The position numbers and the translations under genes were made by a program. A DNA stretch of 64,000 nucleotides from Ceratodon purpureus (Eukaryota; Streptophyta; Bryopsida; Pseudoditrichales; Ditrichaceae): contig CM026429.1 in NCBI GenBank assembly GCA_014871385.1, positions 15,966,318-16,030,317 on the forward strand, written 5' to 3'. The notes under the pieces are model-generated. The model was given only the letters and a program-made list of their open reading frames with translations. It had not been told where the DNA came from and ran no database searches. Below are positions 34,166 to 43,659 of the stretch, in pieces. Each line of letters opens with the position of its first letter. Within the stretch, counting starts at the first letter, position 1.

Positions 34166-34585
34166 ATGGCAAAAACGACGGTGAAGAACACTACCAAAAG
34201 CGTCGTTGTTCTGAATGAATCACAAGCTGGGATACTTCGGAAATTATGTGATTTGCAGCCTAACGGTTCTTACGTAGTGAGTTCTCAGTTGAATCAAACA
34301 TATAAAGAGTACCTATGTGTTAGTAACAACTGTAACCAGTTTACTCTTTCCTCAGACGACCTTTGTGAGTGGAAGGAAATAGTGATCGAGCAAACTCAGG
34401 GCGACCCGGGAAAATTGGCTTGGAAGGGAACACAGTCGAGGACGACGACTTCCAAAGCGAAAGGTCCTAACCCAGCAGCAGCTTCTGGCACACAACCTAC
34501 TCAACAACCTACACAGCCCTCCAGCTCACTTCTGTCAAAACTGAGCAACAGGGTGGCCGGTTGGTTTCATGAAACCAGCAGGTAA
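34166..34585 (+). CDS. Small protein of unknown family, paralogue 2 (TYKEY domain)
   Basis: A single-exon ORF of 139 aa from ATG at 34166 (MAKTTVKNTTKSVVVLNESQ). It aligns with the 24793-25233 product throughout the N-terminal domain: AGILRKLCD, TYKEYLC near residue 47, LSSDDLCEWKEI near residue 66, and LAWKG near residue 87. The alignment continues, after a P/T/Q/S linker, in the short tail SSLLSKLSNRVAGWFHE. The linker differs in sequence and composition, so selection appears to act on the domain and tail. No signal peptide or TM segment. In the original arrangement it faced three-TM gene B, from which it is now separated by about 6.7 kb including the 28.3-33.2 kb repeat block. The function is unknown. 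Confidence 0.85.
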   Translation: MAKTTVKNTTKSVVVLNESQAGILRKLCDLQPNGSYVVSSQLNQTYKEYLCVSNNCNQFTLSSDDLCEWKEIVIEQTQGDPGKLAWKGTQSRTTTSKAKGPNPAAASGTQPTQQPTQPSSSLLSKLSNRVAGWFHETSR

Positions 34586-34619
34586 CTAGCTCTAAACTTC
34601 ACTATGCGTTGGATGTTGC

Positions 34620-37500
34620 AAGAAGCTGGATTGATGCCGCCTGTCGATGACAGTTGCTTGTGTTCTTGGATTGCCATGTGCAGAAACCGTTCCTTCTTCA
34701 TTGTTTTTATTTACTCAACACTTGTTATGAATATCTCCTTTGAACTAGTAATCGAAGGAAGAACATAATTCTAGTTGCTACATTGGTAGGAATATCGTAT
34801 TGCTCATAGAAGAGGATTTTGGACGATCTTTGTGTAGATGACTTTCACCAAACTAATATTGTCCAATCTGATGCACTGTCTTGTGACAGATCACCGCAGT
34901 GACAGATCATTTCTACCGCTGCTTCTGCTCCCACAACTCCTAGTACTAAAACTGCGATCACTATTGGTAATATTCAACCTTTTCCAATATTAAACCTGTG
35001 GTAGCTAATGGTGAAGTAGAGAAGGGAGATTGATGGGGTAGCTCCATCCAAGGTCGACTCCTTTCCCATCATTATTCACCCTAAACTTTTCTGTAGATAC
35101 CTTGGTATCAGGCTCTTTGGTGCATGAAGGCATGGCTATGGGACCCCTGAAGAATCAAAGGAAGAGTTTTCTCATGGCAGATAAATCTCAGGGGTTCAAA
35201 ATCTTATGTGATACAAATTAAGTACAAAAATAAACTGTTCTGAACAGATCTTGATACTTATAGCTCTTCATGCAGCATCCTCCTCCATTTTAGGGGAGTT
35301 TTAACATATATCCTCCTCCGTTCTTGAGATGTTTGAACACAAAATTAGTGACAGACGATGGAGGCATAACGCAACAGATTCGAAGTATTGTTCACATCAT
35401 CGATCCTCGAATGGAACGTCTAGGATCCTCACCGCAAGCATTGCGTATCACAATACCCTTGCCAGATCAACGAACTCAAATCTCTTGTTGGTTGAGACAG
35501 GAATCAGTACATGGCTTAGATCAAGCACGAAATGCATGGAAGTGTTGCATACCATCTTTGCAACAGGTCTCAGATAGACTGGGTAAAGTTAAGGTTAATG
35601 GAACTGGGGCGTGTGAACCTCGACTGAAACACAAGGACGCGTCATCTTGCCACCGAACTTGGCGTAATTGATGGTATCCTTCTCTTGAATTTATGCAATT
35701 ATATGACTTGGTGGTGATTCTAAGTTAGAAAGAACAAGAGTGCTGCCTCTCAGGAAATGACATGTGAAAATCTTGTTTCCGTTGATAGGCACAACATAGC
35801 AATCCAAGCTGCACCCGGTTTTTGCTGTTGCATTACAACGGTTCTCTATTTCCAGTTCAAAAGGATGTCAAGTTCAACAATACATTGTTGGGCTCAACTT
35901 TGCACGCTCAACTTCTGCTTGAATGTAGGAAATTCTGCTACATTTTAGGTTATTGTATCACCCACTCCTGACACCCCCTAATGAAGAAGATGGAAACAAA
36001 TGGAACAAATGGAAGATCACCACCTTCTACAATAGCTCAAAAGCGTCACGTTCATTATCAGTGATCAGAAAGTGTGCCACGAGCAATGTAGTCACATAAG
36101 AGCTCGCAATGGAGGACATGGAGTCACCTTGTAACACCCTTTATTTTCCTTGTATTTTTTCTCAATCAACATGAAATTTGGGCTTCTTCACACTGTATAC
36201 ATATTTTTAGCACATTTTTTATTTCTTTTTGGCCAATGTTAGCTTTCATAACATTCTAAAGGAGTGATAGGTTGTCTTCAATTTACAAATCTTTGTCTTA
36301 AATTATTATTGAATGGGGCAACCACATTTTGAACTAATTATTTTTTTATAGAAATTAAAAATTTAGTATTACTTAAATATGACCACCATTATGAAATAAT
36401 TACATGTGGCACTAAGGAGTGAGTATGATCACATAGTATATGAATGAAATATTATACTGATCAATAAAGATTTCCATCTTGTTGTGTGATGGTTGTCTTA
36501 ATGCAAGTTTAAAGATGTTATACATGTATTAACAATCTTCACATTTAAAGTGTATTAGTCTTTGCATTCTTGCAAGTTAAATACAAGCATTATAGGTTCA
36601 TGAAAAAAATTATATATACAGCTTCAAAGTTGAGCTCATAGATTCCTTTGAACACTTTTTATAAAAAGGTGGAATTTTATCTTTGAAGTTATTAATTGAT
36701 TATAGAACTTTTAGTGATTAAAGAAAAGATGGAAGTCATAATCATACTTCATTAATTGTTTTTACATGCACTACAGAGCAATGAGTGAATTTTGTTTTTG
36801 TTTTTTATCTAAGAACAATGATATTGACATATTACGATTGGTATCCAAAATGATATGTACTAAAGGAAAAACTCATATTGAAATTGTTTCATAGAGGAAG
36901 TTTATTTTCCAAACATCTTATAATGAATGCCTACAAGGAAAAATGATAGATCAATAAACATGCTTCGTAGACAACCATCCATTTATTCTTAATATATGTA
37001 CATAAAGAATTTTAAGAAAATATATGTATTATATTATTTAATTCTAACATTTAATTTAATGATGAATAATAAAAAATTATATAAAAATAGATAATAATTT
37101 TTTCAATCATAAAGATAACTCACATAAGATATTGTAGCTCTTCTTATGTGTTGTTCTATTTTATTAAAAGCAATTTTTGAAATCCTTATATGGTTTGTAG
37201 GGCTTTTCAAATTTCCTTTCCATATTAACTAATATCGTATCCTCTCATGTGCAATTTTTTTTTGTTAAATGTAATTTTCATGGTTGAAATGTTTTTGGTC
37301 TATTGGATTAAGCCATGAAATGGACTTATCCTTTTTGAGTGTACACCATAGTCGGTCAAATATTTATAAAATTTTCTCTAAATATTTGTATATCTTCAAC
37401 ATCCCATCCTTTACCTCAAATAACCATGATTTGAGCCAGTATTCTTGATCAAAAGTACTCTCAACTTTCTACAACCCCCGAACGCGGAGATGCTCATTGT
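34620..37500. other. 3' flank then AT-rich intergenic DNA
   Basis: 34.6-36.1 kb is of medium GC with short open frames (for example 35329-35577 from ATG) that I do not recognise and do not call. From 36.1 to 37.4 kb the DNA is AT-rich and without features. Confidence 0.5.
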
Positions 37501-37511
37501 TTTTATAAACT

Positions 37512-38130
37512 TTATTCATTTTCTGGATAACACACACCTCCACAAGGAGTCACCCAAGCATGGAAACAGTACCATTCTCCTGGAGGGAGTCCTGGGCCAA
37601 AGCACAGAATGAACATGGCAACCATCACAAGTGTAGTACATACTACCACCGAAGACGTCCCCAAGATTCCCAGCAAAGCCAATCCTCCAACCAACAACCA
37701 CCGTTGAAACACCGTCAGCACAACCCATATGGTCACCCCCCCACCCCCCCACTGCCAACTCAACATTTAACATCCATGACTTGGCAACCATCATCCACGG
37801 AGGACGACTCGAGTATCAACTGAGTCTCTCATCCATCCATCCATCCATCGGATGTGGCATGTTAAGCGTGGGATGAAACCACCCAATGAGACTCCACACC
37901 AAAGTTGGAGCAAAGGCGACGGAACTTGCGAATGATCTTCGGACAGTCATTCATCCCGAACACTCTTGCATGAGGCGTGCACCTGTCAGTGGAGTGTGTC
38001 AGATAACGACGAACTTCGTTATCCACGTGAACGACTCCGTCCACGATCAGTCAACCGCATGGGTGCTCGTCCCGTCGTCTCGTCGCATGTTACACGTTCG
38101 GAGATTGGCTGGGGAAACGCCACCGTAGAT
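37512..38130. other. GC-rich island with unrecognised ORFs
   Basis: A minus-strand ATG frame at 37766-37512 (84 aa) is strongly hydrophobic (WVVLTVFQRWLLVGGLALLG, then VVCTTLVMVAMFILCFGPG) and could encode two membrane helices. A second minus-strand frame at 38044-37862 includes NDCPKIIRKFRRLCSNFGVE. Neither is a family I know, and competing frames are open on the other strand. Composition and a TCCA tetranucleotide run (about 37834-37850) make a gene uncertain. Confidence 0.25.
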
Positions 38131-38719
38131 CCTTCATTTTGTTGGACGGGTGAGGCGGATTGTCCACGGGTATGGGTACTACCTTCTGGTCGTATGTATG
38201 CTCATAACCGTGGCCGTACCCAAAACAGCCATTGTCTATTTACTGATCAGTTTACATTTTGAAATCAGTTCACAGCCAAAACTTGTAGCCTGTCCAAAAA
38301 GACAAACCACTGTTATCAGGAACCTTGACCTGCCTGCACTTCTCATACATAAAATGAAGATACTACGGGTGGCTTTACCTATGGAGGCTGGGCCAATTTT
38401 CTTAGGGGCGGATTGCATGAAATTTCAGTCCATTTGCGGTGGAGCGTGCTGCCCACTGTAACCGTTTTTTCCATATGTAAAGGCCTTGTGGCCAAGAAGC
38501 TAGGCCGATCCAATAAATCTAGAAAATTTCAGACAATTTTTTTCTCGCTCTTCATTGCCATTTTTATAAAATGGATGAATTAAGACACAAGATTTTAGTG
38601 TCTTTAGTAATTGATTGAACAAAAAATTGATATCTATGATAGTACATACATCTTATGCATCTTCAAGTGCTAGGCAAACACATGGATGACCAAACTCCTA
38701 CTTAGGCCTTAGCACTATC

Positions 38720-39480
38720 TTCCCGTGCATTTATATCAAGATAAAGAAACATGAAATACTAGATGTAACTACTTCATAGTAAATAACTCCAAATAATATG
38801 CCACTGGATTCACTTGCTTCTAAACAACAAATGGTTCCAACCCTAGGTAGTCCAATTTATCACATAGTCAGTTGGTCTTCATATTTTGTTGAAGCAGCCA
38901 CACTTTATCTCCAAAAATACAAAGATAGGTCAAAGTCTTTATTCTTAGTTATAACATCAAATGTTTGAGTATTGAAGGAATTTGAAGAAGGGGGCTCAGT
39001 AAAACAACATGCTACACATTTACAAGTGCATCTGAACGACTCTCTTAAGATGAAGCATAACATTTTTAGTGTCAAGTACAATCTTAATAGAGGCATGTTA
39101 TTGAGCCATCGTATATGACTTCTAACCTCGCAGATCTTGACTCAAATGCTAGAATGTATTGCATCCAAACGGCAATGACAATACACTTCAACTGTTGAAG
39201 AGTTCTTTAATCATTGCAATTCATCTCTTGGAGCTCTAGTTCAACTTTCTTGATGTTGTTCGTGTACTCTTCTTCTTAATTTAAGTTCTTATTACTTTTT
39301 GCCTTCAACATTTCTTTTAGTTCCAAACTATTCATTCTCTATTTTTGCATCTATAATACTAGAATAGAAACTTTCTAAATTTGCAGACTCTCATGCACAA
39401 GAAATTTATACTCCTTAGCTCCTTCAATCCAACAGATCCTTCCATCACAACCAAACAGATCGAGATCTATCCATCTTGAG
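38720..39480 (-). mobile_element. Ty3/gypsy LTR retrotransposon fossil, integrase C-terminal part
   Basis: The minus strand keeps recognisable pieces of the region following the integrase core of plant Ty3/gypsy elements, including a GDKVWLL motif, a CDKLDYLG motif and a following FHVSL-type motif. The copy is broken in several places, lacks visible LTRs within the window and is flanked by AT-rich DNA, so it is an old partial remnant. Confidence 0.55.
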
Positions 39481-39499
39481 GTATACCAGTTTCATTCTG

Positions 39500-40930
39500 A
39501 AAACTTCCATCCACGTCAAAGTTGGCATCCAACCAAAAGCTTGATTGAAATCCTATACAACCACCAAAACCAAATAATGAAGCTCACTTCCATACATAAA
39601 CGCTCATAGCTCTAGTATTGTCACACGCAATACTCTGTACACGCAGCTCTTGAAAAACATGGGTGGCCGTCAAAGATTTGTTTTAAAAAAAAATTAAAAA
39701 ATTAAAAAAACAATCAAAGAGAGTCAGTGAGAATAGAAAAAGATGAGCATAAGAGATAGATAGTAGCATAGAGAATAATAATAAAGGAAGAGGATCATCC
39801 CCAAACCTAAAATTGACTACAACCATAGGGTCTCTTGAATAGATCCAAGCCATCTATGATCATAACCATAAGATCGCGTCAAAAAATTTGGTGTCTCATG
39901 CATACAAGAGATTCATTGCATAATTGATGGTTTAATCCAAGCATTGCAATTATATTTCTCAAGGTGTTGAATCCATGTTGTATCCACCAAAAAGAATCTA
40001 CAAATTGAACAAGGTTGTGAATATTGACCATCGTCTTTCTAAAATCTCTATCACTTTACCGCAAGTAAAATTGATGATTTAGCATTTATTGCTGCATTTC
40101 AAGATTGTATTGCAAGTAAGAAGTGAAATAGAGGCATGCAAGCAAATCAAGAAGATGTTGAAATTAATGCCCTAACTTTGAGGTGTAGTTCTTGAATCTT
40201 ATGTGCCTCAAAGCCATTGCTAGCAAAACGATCTATATTTGTTGTTGCTACACTTTCTAGCAAGCTAATCATATACTATTCCAAAACAATTATAACTATA
40301 AGAAAAGTTGTAGTTTTCAAACATTTATTTTTCTACCTAAAGAAAAAAGAAACAGATACAATGACATATTAAAGTACATCAAATGTGCTCGAAAGCAACT
40401 ACAAGTTATAGGATATAAGAAATTAATTTGTGTGAGTAGCAATAGAGAGTATAAACACATTTTATGTGAGGTTTTTTTCTAATTCTATGCATGACTAGGT
40501 ATCACTTAGATAGTAATGTATCCTTCTTAGAAGGTAGTTTAGACGAAGAATGTTTTCTTCATTACTCAAGTCATATATCTAATAAATAGAATTAAAGTCA
40601 ATAAATTTATATTCAATCAAAATATATATGAAAGGATATAATTTCATTCTTCCAAAATGTAATGAAGCTATTTTATTTTGTGGTTTTGCATGCCAATTTT
40701 CACCAATTTCTTCTTCTTAATTATTGGTTAAAAGTGTATTTCCATAACATACAACATTCTACCATTTCAAAAATTGTTTATGTATAATTAATTCTTAAAA
40801 GGCTTGGAACATTTTCCAATCTAAACATATTATTGTTTTTTGAATGACATACTTGGAGATAGGAAATGATCAATCATACAATTTTGTATGAGCCTAACTA
40901 TCTCCCCAAATCTCATTGTGCACAAGGTTT
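39500..40930. other. AT-rich intergenic DNA
   Basis: No supported gene or clear repeat boundary. It may include further undetected remnants of the neighbouring retroelement. Confidence 0.5.
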
Positions 40931-40949
40931 TGCATTAATTAATTAATGC

Positions 40950-41180
40950 AAGGGTGGAGAGGGGGGCGGTTGGGGGATGTACGTGGCACAACTAGGACGG
41001 TCGGGGGGTCTTGGGGGGGCTCTTGGGGGGCTCTTTGGGGGGGGGGGGGGGGGGTGGGGTCTTGAGGGGGCGACATTACCCAATAATGTTTGTACGTCCT
41101 CACCCCCCTCCAAAGTACAAGAGGACTAGGGATGGGTGGGGAAGATAATTCAAAAATATCCCAGTTTGCCATGTGGGACC
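40950..41180. repeat. G-rich tract with an 18-G homopolymer
   Basis: Multiple runs of 5-8 G precede an uninterrupted run of about 18 G (41037-41054), then further GGGG runs, within otherwise AT-rich DNA. The plus strand could form G-quadruplexes. The proline-rich frame on the other strand is a composition artefact. Confidence 0.85.
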
Positions 41181-41189
41181 CCCTCAAGG

Positions 41190-42160
41190 GCGTACGAGCG
41201 GCAGAAATCTCACTATGAGACACTATGAATTGGGATCTCATAATTTGTAATTGTAAATATGCGGATATAATTTGAATTCTTGAAGCCTTGCAGACTAAAA
41301 GATTATATTGTTTTAAAATCAAAATTACTTACAAAATGTGATTGTATACACTTTAGAATCGAAATCCTCTTCCTGAACTTGTTTGCAATAGAATATATTT
41401 TTAACTACAACATTTAAAATCATATCATATACACATTTGTACAAAATGAGAATATTTAAAAGAATTTTTTATTTCAAATGACCATCCAATGTCCCCAAAT
41501 GGCCAAATTTTACAAAGCAAAAAAAGAATCCAAAATTTGATCCATTTGATCTAAAGTCCTTGCCAAATTTTAAAAACATCTTAAATTAAACTTATATTTA
41601 TACCACAGTAATGAAATTGAAGAAAATAAATGTAATATTACGGATTTCTATTTTTGGTGACATATATTTATTTTATTCCATAAGAAAATCACTAAACACA
41701 TTCCAATGAATTTCAATAATTGGAATTTTGATGATGAAGAAATGACTCTTCAAAGTAGAACATACAAAATTATGACGCCATGATAATTAAAGTTTAAATA
41801 TATTTAATTATTTTACTTGTGTCATTGTAGCATGATATCATTATATATAATGCTGTAATATAGTAGAAGATTCCATAATATTATATTTAACTTAATGCTA
41901 CAGTGGAATATGTAAATGTATATTTTTGAAAATCTGGTGACTTCTCAAAGCTAAGTCCATTTTTAAATGTTTATTGAAAAAATATGAATAAAATGATAAT
42001 GGTAAAAGAGAAAATAAAGTCAATAAACTATGGTAAGCTGTACCACCAATTTAGTCCTCTATTTTTTTGTTAGAGAATAACCATTTTATTGAATAAATAA
42101 TAATTAATGGAAAAAATTGGCTCATGCATGTGAAAATGAATTTTAAGTAAACCATTTTTT
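41190..42160. other. AT-rich intergenic DNA
   Basis: Nothing recognised. Confidence 0.6.
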
Positions 42161-42220
42161 TTAATGTATTATTATTTTTTTAATGATGTCTTCAAGTGTA
42201 CCTACAAGATCATGAATCTA

Positions 42221-42448
42221 GAACCAACTATAGAAATCCATGTAAATCTAAAGATTGGACTTTACTTCAAAGATTTGGAACCAACTATAGAAATCCACGT
42301 AAATCTAAAGATTGGACTTTACTTCAAAGATTTGGAACCAACTATAGAAATCCATGTAAATCTAGAGATTGGACTTTACTTCAAAGATTTGGAACCAACT
42401 ATAGAAATCCATGTAAATCTAGAGATTGGACTTTACTTCAAAGATTTG
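42221..42448 (+). repeat. Tandem repeat, 4 units of 57 bp
   Basis: Units start at 42221, 42278, 42335 and 42392, each beginning GAACCAACTATAGAAATCCA. They differ at only one or two sites: unit 2 has CCACG for CCATG, and units 3 and 4 have TCTAGAG for TCTAAAG. The last two are identical. Because 57 is a multiple of 3, two frames stay open across the array, including an ATG frame 42164-42544 of 126 aa. That frame has no recognisable domain. Confidence 0.95.
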
Positions 42449-42739
42449 GTGATGGTGAAAGTGAAGATGTTCAAAGAAGCTAGACAAGCTTCACCGAACA
42501 ACCTTGGATCTACTTCAATCCTACATTTTAAAGTGATTTGTTAGTGTTGTATTGTGTGCGAAACAATGGAGAGTTAAAAGGATTTAATTCCCTCATCAAT
42601 TTTTTTTTACTTGTAATGCCGGATATTAGAACTCAGTTCGTTTTGGGGAAAAAAATTACAATGACCTCAAGGCTTCGCAAATTCTGCTGCCATGCAAGTA
42701 GACACAGCGCTCAAATCGAAGAATCACTGTGGTTTCGTA

Positions 42740-43650
42740 TGTACAAATTCATCCTCCCATCCCCCCTCATTCATCCACACGTCATCCCACCCCTGATCCA
42801 ATAAAACGATACTCTGACATGTATCATCTCCCAGGAAACAGGAATCCATCCACAAACATCCACCCTGCTCCATGCACAAACGCCATGACAGAATCCATCT
42901 TCAAACTCCCCAATATTCATCCCCGCATCCCACCAAAAACATACATCATCCCCAGCACGACGTCTCATCCACAAACATCCGTCCACATCCGCCAACGTCA
43001 TCCATCCGCCCGGGAAGCCCCAGCTTTCGCGACTTCGGTCCTTTGTCGCTGGACTCGTTTCGACGGTTTCCTGCTCGCGTTGCTTGCGCTCTCTGCGTGC
43101 CCTCACTCGCTTGCACAGACACCATCTCCCGGCCCCGTGCTGCCGCTGCGATGGCTTCTCCGACGGGGTTATGTGCGTCTTATCCTTGTAGCTTGCGTTC
43201 CTAGATCTCTGTAGTACTCGACGGTTTCCGATTTGGTGGCGTATTGCGATGGCGGGGGCTTGGCGACTCGGGCGCCGGGGTGCGGGAGCGGGCGTCATTG
43301 CGGTGTGAGATGAGTTCGCCGTGCGGCTTTTTTGGACAGGTACTGGTGCTAGATCCTATCCCGGCAGTGAATTATGGAGTCCGGATTGGCGGGGGGGAGT
43401 TTTGCGGGAGTGGTTGTGCGGGTTGCGGTTGCGGTTGTGGTTTTGTGAATGCGTTCTAGCTGGAGTTGATGAGGTGATGGTGGAGGAGTGGAGGGAATTC
43501 GGTGGAGTGGAGGATTCTGGTGGCGATGGTTGTGTTCACGGCTGCAGTTTGTGTGTATAGGTAGTTGGCGGTAGCGGAGTTGGTGTTGGTTTGTTGTTTT
43601 CGTTGTTTGGTGTTTTTTTTTTTTTTGTGTTTTTTTGGTTCTGTTGTTTG
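42740..43650 (+). promoter_or_regulatory. C-rich then GC-rich promoter/leader of the 43.6-46.5 kb gene
   Basis: A CATCC/CCATC-rich pyrimidine tract (42745-43010) is followed by a GC-rich stretch with many overlapping open frames on both strands, as expected for a promoter and leader. A T-rich tract ending TTTGTTAG at about 43654 may be a 5' UTR intron acceptor just before the ATG. Confidence 0.35.
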
Positions 43651-43659
43651 TTAGGCTTG

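Noticed and set aside
35324-35671. 115-codon plus-strand frame
   Set aside because: It begins at TTG, has no recognisable domain, and competes with an overlapping frame of similar length.
40939-41322. 127-codon proline-rich minus-strand frame
   Set aside because: It is created by the G-rich tract and its 18-G run, not by coding selection.
42221-42448. CRISPR-like array
   Set aside because: Contiguous 57-bp units without spacers in a plant nuclear sequence; it is a minisatellite.
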